Source: Halovenus sp. | Lineage (GTDB): Archaea > Halobacteriota > Halobacteria > Halobacteriales > Haloarculaceae | Assembly (NCBI GenBank): GCA_028274925.1 | Contig: JAQCNR010000040.1 | Location: 1 to 26,706, forward strand | Length of the DNA stretch: 26,706 nucleotides | Reading direction: 5' to 3' | In this document: positions 15,270 through 23,801 of the stretch, piece by piece | Layout: every line of letters begins with the position of its first letter | Position numbering within the stretch: the first letter of the stretch is position 1 | Notes under the pieces: generated by a model | Databases searched by the model: none | Seen by the model: only the letters and a program-made list of their open reading frames with translations | Told to the model about the DNA's origin: nothing | Program-made: the position numbers and the translations under genes

Positions 15270-15776
15270 ATGGACGTGAAGTCGCGTCACCACCTCCGGT
15301 CGGATGCAATTACGGCAATTCAGGAACGTATCGAGGCCGACCTTGGCGTCACCGTCGAGGCTGACTCCTTCGAGAAAGTCGAGTTCGACAACAGCGACTG
15401 GAACGTCGTCCTCGTCGACGGCGACCCACTTGTGCTGTACGTTGACAGCGAGGCCACTGCCTCGGACGCCGAAGAAGAGCCGTTTCTGACCGTCCGTGGC
15501 GCGAACGAGTTCCCGCCGACCACGCGAATCGTCACCGTCGACGCCGGGGCAATCCAGTTCGTCTCCGACGGCGCAGACGTGATGCGGCCGGGCATCGTCG
15601 AGGCCGACGATGTAATCGAATCGGGTGACTTGGTTGTCATCAACGAAGAAGGCCACGGGAAGTTCCTCGCTATCGGCCGCGCACTCACCGATGGCTCCGA
15701 CATGGTCGGCAGCGAGGGCCGTGTCGTCGAGTCGATTCATCACGTCGGCGACGACCTCTACGAGTTGACTGTGTAA
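15270..15776 (+). CDS. PUA-domain RNA-binding protein (archaeal MCT-1/Tma20-like)
   Basis: 168 aa. An N-terminal alpha/beta region (1-75) precedes a PUA domain (about 77-150) with RIVTVDAGAIQFVSDGADVMRPGIVEAD and VINEEGHGKFLAIGRAL, the characteristic strings of the archaeal PUA family related to eukaryotic MCT-1, which helps ribosome recycling and reinitiation. It is probably cytosolic and RNA- or ribosome-bound. A gap of 61 bp separates it from sepF on the same strand. Confidence 0.92.
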   Translation: MDVKSRHHLRSDAITAIQERIEADLGVTVEADSFEKVEFDNSDWNVVLVDGDPLVLYVDSEATASDAEEEPFLTVRGANEFPPTTRIVTVDAGAIQFVSDGADVMRPGIVEADDVIESGDLVVINEEGHGKFLAIGRALTDGSDMVGSEGRVVESIHHVGDDLYELTV

Positions 15777-15837
15777 CTGACGCTGACCCGGCATGTCTGA
15801 CGTAAAGCCTAAGCGGTCGGCGGCCGCTTCCTTTCGT

Positions 15838-16197
15838 ATGGGACTCATGAGCAAGATACTCGGGGGTTCGGGCAGCACCCGACAGACCGAGGATTACGTC
15901 GAACTCAGTGCCGACGAACTGGCCGGTGAAGATGTCGAAGCCGAGACACAAATCAAAATCGCGAAGATTGGCGATAAATCTGACGTGATTGATATCAAAG
16001 ACGAAGTGTACGACGGCAACATCGTTATCGCCGATATCACCCGTCACAGCACCCAAGACCGGACGATGGAACACATCACGGACGAACTGAAACAGGTCGC
16101 CAAGGAGGTCCGTGGCGATATCGTCCAGAAAGACGACGACCAACTCATTATCACACCGACCGGCACGGAAATCAGCCGCGAACGAATCGGACGGTAA
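15838..16197 (+). CDS. sepF: SepF, cell-division anchor for FtsZ
   Basis: 119 aa from ATG of MGLMSKILGG. I prefer this start over one 45 bp upstream because archaeal SepF begins with this short amphipathic helix that binds the membrane; the extra 15 residues (SDVKPKRSAAAS) would bury it. Residues about 40-115 are the SepF core (AKIGDKSDVIDIKDEVYDGNIVIADITRH, then QLIITPTGTEI). SepF links FtsZ filaments to the membrane in archaea that lack FtsA. The upstream gene is the PUA protein; ftsZ is not in the window. Confidence 0.9.
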   Translation: MGLMSKILGGSGSTRQTEDYVELSADELAGEDVEAETQIKIAKIGDKSDVIDIKDEVYDGNIVIADITRHSTQDRTMEHITDELKQVAKEVRGDIVQKDDDQLIITPTGTEISRERIGR

Positions 16198-16269
16198 CTC
16201 ACAGTCGCCAGCGCGCACCAGCAGACACCGTCCACCGCTTTTTATTCACCACAGTCAGCCAGACGGGAG

Positions 16270-17982
16270 TCAGTCAATCGTGGCCGGATAGTCCGTTATC
16301 GTGCTCTCTGCTGGCTCTGTCACTGACTGGTCTGGGACGGTCAGTTTGATTTGCGTGCCAGGCTCGCGTTGCTGAAAGGTTACGTGCCCGCCGAGACGCG
16401 GCACTGCCCACCGAACCAGCCAGAGTCCAATGCCGCTGCTGTGGGAGAGTTGTGTTTCTTCACCGTCGTTGATTGCAGCGATTTCGTGGGCCGGAATTGC
16501 AGGTCCGTCGTCGACAATCTCGACGGCAACTCCGTCCGGCGTTTGGCTCGCAGAAACCCGGACCGTCGTGTCAGCGGTGCCGTGGACGAGCGCACTTTCG
16601 AGACTGTTGGAGATGACAAGCGCGAGCAGCCGCCGGTTCGTCTTGAGCGCGATATCTGTGGGGATGTCACTCTGCACGGCTGTCTCGCCCGCGACATCCG
16701 TGAGGTTGTGTCGACACTCCTCGACGAGGTCACCGAGTGCAACCGTCTCCCGTGTGGCGGATTGCACCGCTACCTCGAACTCCCGGGCTTTGTCGCTGCT
16801 GGAGAGTAATTCTCGTGCTGCGCCGTCCGCTTCGGCGAGCATCTCTGTGAGTTGCTCGTCGTCGCTCCGTTCGATAGCCATCGTGACTCGGGCCGTAACG
16901 ACGTTGAGTTTGTTCCGGATATTATGGCGGAGAATGCGGTCGAGCACGTCGATGCGCTGCTCGCTCAGTCGCTGGTCAGTCACGTCGACACACAGCACGG
17001 ACCGGCCGATTGTTGTGTCAGTGTCGTCGGTAACTGGACTCTCGGTAATCCAGTAATATCTGTTCTCGATTTCGACCTGTGCCGGCAGTGAGTCTGGCTC
17101 GACAGCGAGTGTTTCGAGCAGGTCGTCGACCCGTCGACCGAGTAGCTGTCCACGATTGCGGTCGAACACTGCACAGCCTGTCTTGTTTGTCTCGAGTACT
17201 GTGCCATCCCGTCCTGCAATGAGAATACCGACACCGAGACTCTCGAAGGCCCGTTCGATGCCGATTCGTTCAGTAGCAGGCGTCAGCTCGAAAAAATCGT
17301 ACCGCTGGAGCGCGAAGACGTACAGACAAATCGAAGAGACGATGGCCACCTGCGGAACAGGGGCCCCACGTGGAAGTGCTGGTGCGAATCCAAGTATCAG
17401 CCCCGCAAACAGCGGCAATGAGATTGCGGTGGCAAGGAGCGCCGCCTGAACGAGATGAAAGCGGTTGCCCGTAACAACTCGTTGGAAGAGCAAGGAGAGT
17501 CCAGCAAGAAACAGTACCAGCCCAATGGCAAGCACGAGTGTACTGACTGGCGTACTCTCGGCGTTGTAGACGAGAAAGCCACTCCACTGTGTTGCGGCGA
17601 TATCCGTTGCGAGAAACTGTCGAGTGAACGGAACCAGATACAACGCCACGTACGCAGCGCCAACTCCAAAGACGGTGACCGTCCCGAATCGCTCAGGCAA
17701 CCGTGGCCCGTAGCCGAGATAGGTGATAATAAACAGGAACCACGAGAGCGTGATGCCGAGCGTGAGACTGTTGCTGATGAGCCCAAACCAGATGGTCGTC
17801 GCTTCGGTATCAGCGACCAGACTTGTCAACGTCGCGAATACCCAGACGGCGACGAAGCCACTGTGGACGGCAAACCAGTAGATTCCCGGCTGGCGGCGGT
17901 TCCACCACGCGAGAAACGAGAGCATTGCCGGGGCAAGGACGGCGATCAATAGAAGAAATACTAATACCGTCCTCTGTACCAT
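16270..17982 (-). CDS. Sensor histidine kinase, seven-TM type N-terminus with PAS
   Basis: 570 aa. Residues 1-228 hold about seven hydrophobic segments, like the histidine-kinase N-terminal 7TM domain of haloarchaea. A PAS domain spans about 240-338 (RAFESLGVGILIAGRDGTVLETN). The phospho-acceptor region is LRHNIRNKLN (H353). An HATPase follows with an N-box-like SNSLESALVHG (N459), the G1 box EIVDDGPAIP (490-497) and GIGLWLV (517-523). No partner response regulator is adjacent, as is common in haloarchaea. The signal is unknown. A TATA-like AT-rich tract (near 18005-18014) lies upstream. Confidence 0.94.
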   Translation of the reverse strand: MVQRTVLVFLLLIAVLAPAMLSFLAWWNRRQPGIYWFAVHSGFVAVWVFATLTSLVADTEATTIWFGLISNSLTLGITLSWFLFIITYLGYGPRLPERFGTVTVFGVGAAYVALYLVPFTRQFLATDIAATQWSGFLVYNAESTPVSTLVLAIGLVLFLAGLSLLFQRVVTGNRFHLVQAALLATAISLPLFAGLILGFAPALPRGAPVPQVAIVSSICLYVFALQRYDFFELTPATERIGIERAFESLGVGILIAGRDGTVLETNKTGCAVFDRNRGQLLGRRVDDLLETLAVEPDSLPAQVEIENRYYWITESPVTDDTDTTIGRSVLCVDVTDQRLSEQRIDVLDRILRHNIRNKLNVVTARVTMAIERSDDEQLTEMLAEADGAARELLSSSDKAREFEVAVQSATRETVALGDLVEECRHNLTDVAGETAVQSDIPTDIALKTNRRLLALVISNSLESALVHGTADTTVRVSASQTPDGVAVEIVDDGPAIPAHEIAAINDGEETQLSHSSGIGLWLVRWAVPRLGGHVTFQQREPGTQIKLTVPDQSVTEPAESTITDYPATID

Positions 17983-18088
17983 GGTCTCACATTAGGCAAC
18001 AGGTAATTGAATGTTGTCCCGAGTTTTCATCCCTGAAATTGAGACCGTTTACTCAGGTCATCCGCCTACGGCTACTGTACGACCATCT

Positions 18089-18122
18089 AAAAAGGACGCG
18101 AGCGTGCAGTAGCGCGCTCGCG
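18089..18122 (-). terminator. Intrinsic-type terminator after pheT
   Basis: On the minus strand, immediately 3' to the pheT stop, CGCGAGCG and CGCTCGCG form an 8-bp GC-rich stem with a 10-nt loop, followed by TCCTTTTTAG. Hairpin plus T tract matches the classical intrinsic terminator layout. Archaeal termination depends mainly on the T tract, so the hairpin is notable but may be incidental. Confidence 0.6.
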
Positions 18123-18123
18123 G

Positions 18124-19845
18124 TTACTGCAGCGCGTCTAGCTCGAACTCGAAGGCTGCAACAGGGAGTTCTAGGTCGTGTTCGACGAGCACCTTCGGAT
18201 GAACCTCGCCAATCACGCCGGCAGATTCACCGTCCAGCACGACTTCGGCCGTTCGACCCGAAATGAACGTCGGGTGCTCCGTCGGCGGCGTCGCCAGTTC
18301 GACGTCGAAGGCCTGCGCGAGTGCCTGCAGGCGTCCGCGGGCGTCCTCGTACGAGGCCTCGGTGTCAGCGAGCACACCGGCAACAGTCTGGTGTTCGGTA
18401 ACACCAGTGTTTTCGCCCTCGTCCAGTTGCGCCGCCAGCCCAATCTCCGAGAGGTGCTGGGGATACTCGCGGTGGGTGTTGTTTTCGAGGACGAGCAACA
18501 GCGACGGCAGTGCCCACGTGCGAAGAATCTCGTAGGCCTCGCTGTATGGCTCGCGAATCGTCACCGGGTCGCCGCCGCCGAGCACGTCCGTCCCTGCTTC
18601 GACGCCGAGGCGGTCGTAGTTCTCCTCAGTGGAGATCATGTGGAAGTTGAGCAGGTCCTCGAAGCCCAGACCAACGAGTGTGTCCCGGGTAGCGTCTTCG
18701 AGTCGCGAGCGTTCGTGGCGGCCGCCGACCGTCGACACGTCGGGATAGGTTGGCTCCAGGTTGTTGAAGCCGTAGGCCCGACCAATGTCGTCGATCACGT
18801 CCAGCGGGTGGATCACGTCGACGCGGTACGGCGGAATCTCCACTTCGTAGGTCTCGGCGTCCTCGTCGAACTCGCCGTCGAGACCAGCGCGTTCCAGCGA
18901 GTCGAGCACAGTCCCGGAGTCGAATTCGACGCCAATGATACTCTCGATTCGCTCGTGGGCAACAGTCTTTGTCTTGACCGAGAAGTCCGGACGGTCGAGC
19001 GTCTGGCCGGCGTACTCGCCGGGCGTGTCTTCGGTGTAGTCGACGGTAACGCGCTCGACAGTGCCACCGCGGGCCGACAGCGCGTAGCAGACGATATTGC
19101 ACATATGGTCGACCGTCCACTGGTCGGTACCGGTCATCTCGATGAGCAGATCCCGCGAGTCTTCAGAGACCTCGGTCCGGCGACCGTTGATGACCGGCGG
19201 GAACGAGAACAGCCCGATATCGTCGTAGATTGCCGGGTACTCCTCGAAATCGGCGACGAGGTCGGCGTACTGCGAGCCCATGTGATGGGACTCGGTCACC
19301 TCGCGTGGCGTCATGCCGTCCTCACTTTCCAGTGGGACGAACCGCTCCTCGTCAGGGTCCATCGACGTGTACCGAATCGTCTTCTCGCCGCCAGTTCCTG
19401 CGGTGCCTTTCAGCGCGACGAGGTCGTGGACACCGATTGCGCCTTTTGCTCGCTGGCGACCCATCGTCGCGTGCAGTTTCTCCTGAATCTGGATGAGCGA
19501 CTCGAGCGAGCGCTCGTCGAACTCCAGTCCACGAACGACTGCACCGGTCACGTAGGGACGCTCTGCCGGCGGGCCGTCAACCTCGATGGTCCACTCGGCG
19601 GTGTTCGTGTTCGGGATGTAGACACCGCGGTCGGTGCCGTACTGGTAGCGCAGCGAGCGTGCAATTCCCTCGACGGAAAGACGGTCGAGGCGGTCCGGCG
19701 CAAATTCGAGTTGGAACTCGTCATCCTCGGTCCAGCCCTCGAATTCGAGACCGAGCGCGAACATGTCCTCGCGGAGTTCGTCGTCATCTTTGTCCGTCCC
19801 GACTAGCTGGCGGAGTTCGTCAGGGTCGACGTCGACGACGGGCAT
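18124..19845 (-). CDS. pheT: Phenylalanyl-tRNA synthetase subunit beta
   Basis: 573 aa, the archaeal/eukaryal-type beta subunit length. It starts MPVVDVDPDELRQLVGTD and contains the B1/B3-type editing region (ERPYVTGAVVRGLEF) and B5-like segments (IEVEIPPYRVDVIHPLDVIDDIGRAYG is the family signature, about residues 335-365). The ATG overlaps the TGA of pheS (TGATG), so the subunits are coupled for stoichiometric synthesis. With PheS it charges tRNA(Phe). A hairpin with T tract follows the stop. Confidence 0.97.
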   Translation of the reverse strand: MPVVDVDPDELRQLVGTDKDDDELREDMFALGLEFEGWTEDDEFQLEFAPDRLDRLSVEGIARSLRYQYGTDRGVYIPNTNTAEWTIEVDGPPAERPYVTGAVVRGLEFDERSLESLIQIQEKLHATMGRQRAKGAIGVHDLVALKGTAGTGGEKTIRYTSMDPDEERFVPLESEDGMTPREVTESHHMGSQYADLVADFEEYPAIYDDIGLFSFPPVINGRRTEVSEDSRDLLIEMTGTDQWTVDHMCNIVCYALSARGGTVERVTVDYTEDTPGEYAGQTLDRPDFSVKTKTVAHERIESIIGVEFDSGTVLDSLERAGLDGEFDEDAETYEVEIPPYRVDVIHPLDVIDDIGRAYGFNNLEPTYPDVSTVGGRHERSRLEDATRDTLVGLGFEDLLNFHMISTEENYDRLGVEAGTDVLGGGDPVTIREPYSEAYEILRTWALPSLLLVLENNTHREYPQHLSEIGLAAQLDEGENTGVTEHQTVAGVLADTEASYEDARGRLQALAQAFDVELATPPTEHPTFISGRTAEVVLDGESAGVIGEVHPKVLVEHDLELPVAAFEFELDALQ

Positions 19846-21353
19846 CAGTACACCACCTCCACGTCTCGCAGCAGTTCAAGATCACACAACGTCCCGTGCA
19901 CATCGCGAATGTCCTCGAAGCCGTACATGAGCATGAGTAGTCGTTCCAGTGAGAGTCCCCAGGCCATCACGTCTGCCTCGACACCGAGCGGTTCAAGCAC
20001 CTCTGCCCGGAAGATTCCCGAGTTTCCGACCTCGACAATCTCACCCGTCTCGGGGTGGGTGCCGAAGAGCTCGAAGCTCGGTTCGGTGTATGGGTTGTAG
20101 TGCGGTTTGAAATCCAGGTCTGTGATGCCGAACTGTTCGTAGAACTCGGTGAAGGTTCCCATCAGATCCCGCGCCGAGAGGTCCTCGGCGAGTACCCAGC
20201 CCTCGATCTGGAAGAATTCGAGCAGGTGTGTCGGGTCCAGTGTGTCGTTCCGGTAGACTTTCTCGACGCTGAAATACCGCTCCGGCGGTTCGAGGTCACC
20301 CTTCGCGTAGCCCGAGAGATGGCGCATCGACAGCGACGTGGTGTGGCCACGGAGGTCAAGCGACTTGGCGACGCTTTCCTCCCACGGGGAGTGATAGCCC
20401 TCACCGTCCGGGCCGACACCCTCCAGATGGGCCGAGCGAACTCGCTCCACCAGTTCGTCGGGGAGTTCTCGAATCTCGTCAGGCGACTCCAGGTCGAACT
20501 GGTCCCAGTGGGTCCGGGCGGGATGGTCCTGTGGCATGAACAGGCAGTCGTTGATCCAGAACTGGGCGTCGACGTGTGGGCCTTCCATCTCCTGAAAGCC
20601 CATCCCGACGAGCACGTCTTTCACGCGATTGGCGGTCTGGCGGAGGATGTGTTCCTTGCCGTGTGAGGGCTCCTCGGCCTCGGCTTCGACGTTGTACTCG
20701 GCGAACTCGACATCTTCCCACTCGCCGCTGGTGATGAGGTCGGGCGTGACCTGCCCGACGGTTTCGGCAACCTCGACGCCTTCCATCAGCGCCGTGACGC
20801 CATCCTGCGAGAGTGAGACGAGTCGAATCGTCGACTCCTGGCGGTCGACCAGACCGCGACTTTCGAGTTGGTCGAGGAGGTTCTCGTCCTCGACAGACTC
20901 GCCGGCGTCGAGCGCTTCGAGCGCGTTGAGTTCCGCATCGTTGTCTGGCTCTGCGTCAGGGTTGGCGGAGACGTCACCGCTGTCGACGGCGCCGTAGCCT
21001 TTGCGAGCGAAGTTGGCGAGCGCAATATCGACGGCAGGGCCGTCGAGGCCAGCGTCGCCGAGCAGTTGCCCAAGCGAGACAGCGTCCTCGTCGGCACCGG
21101 CGTCGAGTGCAGCCTCGTAGAGTCGCAGTTCTGGCAGGCCGTTTTCGAGGTACTCACGGCCCTCGTCGGTGAGCGTCGTCGTCTGTTCGGTCTGTTCGGA
21201 GACGGCGAGGAGTCCCTCCTCTTCGAGCGCGAGCGCCGCGCCCGTCGCGGTCTCGGGTTTGAGACCAGCCTCCTCCGCAAGTTCAGTTATCGGGCGGTCC
21301 GTGTCGGCGTCGGCGGTTCGTAACACCGCGACCTGTGCGTCCGGAAGTTGCAT
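19845..21353 (-). CDS. pheS: Phenylalanyl-tRNA synthetase subunit alpha
   Basis: 502 aa from ATG of MQLPDAQVAVL; a start six codons upstream is less likely. The N-terminal third is made of winged-helix-like modules (DRPITELAEEAGLKPETATG and following), as in archaeal/eukaryal PheS. The class II catalytic core has DCLFMPQDHPARTHWDQF near 275-295, then FFQIEGWVLAEDLSARDLMGT, and GNSGIFRAEVLEPLG with motif 3 (MAWGLSLERLLML) near the C-terminus. First gene of the pheS-pheT operon. Confidence 0.97.
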   Translation of the reverse strand: MQLPDAQVAVLRTADADTDRPITELAEEAGLKPETATGAALALEEEGLLAVSEQTEQTTTLTDEGREYLENGLPELRLYEAALDAGADEDAVSLGQLLGDAGLDGPAVDIALANFARKGYGAVDSGDVSANPDAEPDNDAELNALEALDAGESVEDENLLDQLESRGLVDRQESTIRLVSLSQDGVTALMEGVEVAETVGQVTPDLITSGEWEDVEFAEYNVEAEAEEPSHGKEHILRQTANRVKDVLVGMGFQEMEGPHVDAQFWINDCLFMPQDHPARTHWDQFDLESPDEIRELPDELVERVRSAHLEGVGPDGEGYHSPWEESVAKSLDLRGHTTSLSMRHLSGYAKGDLEPPERYFSVEKVYRNDTLDPTHLLEFFQIEGWVLAEDLSARDLMGTFTEFYEQFGITDLDFKPHYNPYTEPSFELFGTHPETGEIVEVGNSGIFRAEVLEPLGVEADVMAWGLSLERLLMLMYGFEDIRDVHGTLCDLELLRDVEVVY

Positions 21354-21441
21354 TGTTGTTGGTGGATACACCGCAGGTTAGTCAGTTAACGGTTCTCACT
21401 CGCAGACGGACGGTTTCACCGACCACGGCGGATTTCACCCG

Positions 21442-21523
21442 CGCTCCGGTTGGCTCCACCACCCTCAGAAGGAGCGAAAGCCCCACAGCAGCGGCTGCTC
21501 GCGTGCGAACCGCCGCCTGTGGG
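21442..21523. other. Structured intergenic segment, possible ncRNA
   Basis: In the 227-bp gap between pheS and glmM, 21482-21523 folds as CCCACAG pairing with CTGTGGG, then GCGGC with GCCGC across a 2-nt bulge, with a further inner TCGC/GCGA pair in the loop. A 6-bp stem CGCTCC/GGAGCG (21442-21476) sits beside it. The reading frames over this stretch are Arg/Val-rich without haloarchaeal acidic character. No T tract follows on either strand, so it does not look like a simple terminator. It could be a structured leader of pheS or an independent small RNA. Confidence 0.35.
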
Positions 21524-21580
21524 ACTCGGTAATCACAATTGAATGTTGGTGCTCGTTTTGAAAAACGTTCGGGTGGTGTG

Positions 21581-22936
21581 TTAGGCCGCCTCAACAGCCT
21601 CAACCATCTCGGCAAGCAATGACTCGGCGCGGGAGTGCTCGCGGGCCTCGGCGTAGACCCGAATCACGGGCTCGGTCCCGCTCGGTCTGGCGAGCACCCA
21701 CGCGTCGCCGTAATCCAGGCGATAGCCGTCGATAGTGTCGGCCTCGACATCGGCTTCGTAAGCGTACCGTTCGATAGCGTCGACCATCGCTGTCCGCTCG
21801 GCGTCGGTGTCGTAGGCAATGTTCGCACGCGCCTGAGCGTAGCCGTCGTACGGCTCCAGAACTTCGCTGGCGTGCTGGTCGGCGAGCAGTTCGCAGAACT
21901 TTGCGGCGGTGTACGCGCCGTCGCGAGCGACTCGGTAGTCCGGGAACATAATGCCACCGTTGCCCTCGCCGGCAATTGGGACTGAAACACCCTCGGCCAG
22001 CAGTTCCGTGATAGCTGTGATAAGGAACGTCGAGCCGATGGGTGTCAGGTGAAGCTCTGCGCCGGCAGCTTCGACGACGTCGACGACCCGCTGTGAGCAG
22101 TTGACCGCCGAGACGACGGTATCTCCGGCCGAAACGGTCGTCGCTGCGAGTGCGGCGAGGACGGCGTCGCCCTCGACCAGCGTGCCGGTTTCGTCGACGA
22201 CCATCGCCCGGTCGGCGTCGCCGTCGTGGGCAATGCCGAGGTCGGCCTCTGTCGCGCTGACCAGCGATTCGAGGTCGCCGAGGTGGGCTTTGACTGGTTC
22301 GGGGTCACGGCCAGGGAACCGACCATCGGGCTGGCTGTTAACCGTGAGGACGCGACAGCCAAGGTCGCGGAACAACTGCGGGCTGGTGAGCGCACCGGCC
22401 CCGTGGGCAGGGTCCAGCGCCACCGTGAGGTCAGCGTCTGCGATGGCGTCGCGGTCGACTGCCGCCAGCAGTTCCTCGCGGTAGGCGCGGTTTGCGCCGT
22501 CAACGTGGCTGGACTCACCACTCTGTCGCCAGTCGACAGTGTCGTAGCCCTCGTGAAATCGGTCCTCGACAACTTCGAGCACGTCGCGGGTGAGTTCGAC
22601 GCCGTTGCTTCCACAGAGTTTGAGTCCGTTGAACTCCGGTGGATTGTGTGAGGCTGTCACTATCACGCCCGGCACACCTGTCCGTTCGCAGTACGCTTGC
22701 AGGCTTGGCGTCGGCACGACGCCGAGTCGGTCGACAGTACAGCCGACGCTTGCGAGTCCACTGGCGACGGCGTCGGCAAACATTCCGCCAGTTTCGCGGG
22801 TGTCGCGGCCGAGCGCGACACGGTCGTAGTCCTCCGTGAAGACGCTCCCGGCGGCCGCAGCAAGACCGAGTGCGTACTCAGGCGTCAGTGTCTCCAGTGC
22901 CACCCCCCGGACGCCGCTCGAGCCGAACTCTTCCAT
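21581..22936 (-). CDS. glmM: GlmM/PMM-type phosphohexomutase
   Basis: 451 aa. The four active-site loops are intact: phosphoserine loop TASHNPP (S96), metal loop DGDADR (238-243), sugar loop GEGNGG (323-328) and phosphate loop RPSGTEP (417-423). The N-terminus SSGVRG is typical of the alpha-D-phosphohexomutase superfamily. It probably interconverts glucosamine-1-P and -6-P, or mannose or glucose phosphates, for glycoprotein and exopolysaccharide precursors. Substrate cannot be fixed because haloarchaea have several paralogues; the symbol is the common annotation. It is separated from pheS by the structured spacer. Confidence 0.93.
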   Translation of the reverse strand: MEEFGSSGVRGVALETLTPEYALGLAAAAGSVFTEDYDRVALGRDTRETGGMFADAVASGLASVGCTVDRLGVVPTPSLQAYCERTGVPGVIVTASHNPPEFNGLKLCGSNGVELTRDVLEVVEDRFHEGYDTVDWRQSGESSHVDGANRAYREELLAAVDRDAIADADLTVALDPAHGAGALTSPQLFRDLGCRVLTVNSQPDGRFPGRDPEPVKAHLGDLESLVSATEADLGIAHDGDADRAMVVDETGTLVEGDAVLAALAATTVSAGDTVVSAVNCSQRVVDVVEAAGAELHLTPIGSTFLITAITELLAEGVSVPIAGEGNGGIMFPDYRVARDGAYTAAKFCELLADQHASEVLEPYDGYAQARANIAYDTDAERTAMVDAIERYAYEADVEADTIDGYRLDYGDAWVLARPSGTEPVIRVYAEAREHSRAESLLAEMVEAVEAA

Positions 22937-23031
22937 TCACTGTTGGATGTGTCCCGATTGTTCATAGTGGTTGCGTTCGGTGGGGAGTAGTCCAAATTAC
23001 ATGAGAGTGGAGTTTGTCAGTCACCACAAAC

Positions 23032-23146
23032 AACCAGAAAGCCCCCTCGCGCTCGCCCGGTTGCGACTCGCTGTCGACCGAAAGACGCGGAGCGTCTTTC
23101 GTGATGACGAGAGAGCTGGGAGTTGAGAGAGTCGGGGCTTTCTGTG
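23032..23146. repeat. E2: 115-bp inverted, shortened copy of element E1
   Basis: Starts AACCAGAAAGCCCC and ends GGGGCTTTCTG. Its left 43 bp match E1's right 43 bp in reverse complement (41 of 43). Its right subterminal 20 bp (23125-23144) match E1's left in reverse complement (19 of 20). The middle differs: instead of E1's three inverted repeats there is one hairpin with a perfect 10-bp stem CGAAAGACGC/GCGTCTTTCG and a 3-nt loop (23079-23101). It occupies most of the glmM-pyrE spacer (22937-23227); the remaining flanks show no gene. Confidence 0.75.
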
Positions 23147-23227
23147 TCTACGTACCCGTTGCCACTCGACAAACAATTCCCACTCATAATCGGCAAAGCC
23201 AAGGAATCGCGGGGCGACCCCAGAGAT

Positions 23228-23758
23228 ATGGACACGCAGTCGCTCATCGAGTTGCTCCGTGACGCCGACGCGATCAAGTTTGGGGAGTTCGAGCTGTCAC
23301 ACGGCGGCACGAGCAACTACTACGTCGACAAGTACATTTTCGAGACCGACCCGGCCTGTCTCGACGCCATCGCCACAGCCTTCGCCGAACGAGTCGACGG
23401 CAAACTCGGCGGTGTCGCGCTCGGCGCGGTACCGCTGGCAGCCGCAACCAGTGTTGCCGCCGACCAGCCCTACGTCATCATCCGCAAATCGGCCAAGGAG
23501 TACGGCACCGGCAACCGCATCGAAGGCGAGTTTGAACAGGGCGAGGAGATTGTCGTCCTCGAAGATATCGCCACCACAGGCCAGAGCGCTGTCGACGCTG
23601 TCGAGGCGCTGCGCGAGGCTGGCGCGGTCGTCAATCGTGTGCTCGTCGTCGTCGACCGGGAGGAAGGTGCGAAGGGGAATCTGGCCGAACACGATATCGA
23701 ACTCGAATCACTGCTGACCGCCTCAGAGCTACTCGCCGACAGCGACGAGACGGCCTGA
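23228..23758 (+). CDS. pyrE: Orotate phosphoribosyltransferase
   Basis: 176 aa from ATG of MDTQSLIELLRDADAIKFGEF. The 35-residue upstream extension of the open frame runs into E2 and is not part of the family. The PRPP-binding motif is VVLEDIATTGQS (109-120), and the catalytic flexible-loop segment includes RKSAKEYGTGN (86-96). It converts orotate and PRPP to OMP in pyrimidine synthesis. It is monocistronic or read together with the following coiled-coil gene (43 bp spacing). Confidence 0.96.
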   Translation: MDTQSLIELLRDADAIKFGEFELSHGGTSNYYVDKYIFETDPACLDAIATAFAERVDGKLGGVALGAVPLAAATSVAADQPYVIIRKSAKEYGTGNRIEGEFEQGEEIVVLEDIATTGQSAVDAVEALREAGAVVNRVLVVVDREEGAKGNLAEHDIELESLLTASELLADSDETA

Positions 23759-23801
23759 CGCTCCGAAACACCCACAAGCCCGCCAAGCATACCCCTCCAA
23801 T

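Noticed and set aside
14592..15878. Long 428-codon version of the NfeD gene
   Set aside because: The N-terminal half is antisense to the PUA gene; the family N-terminus begins at 15131.
18178..19806. 542-codon open frame on the plus strand
   Set aside because: It is antisense to pheT; high-GC genes in haloarchaea leave long open antisense frames. Its translation has no recognisable domain.
21382..21615. 77-codon minus-strand frame between glmM and pheS
   Set aside because: It overlaps the glmM 3' end and spans predicted hairpins; composition is unlike neighbouring proteins.
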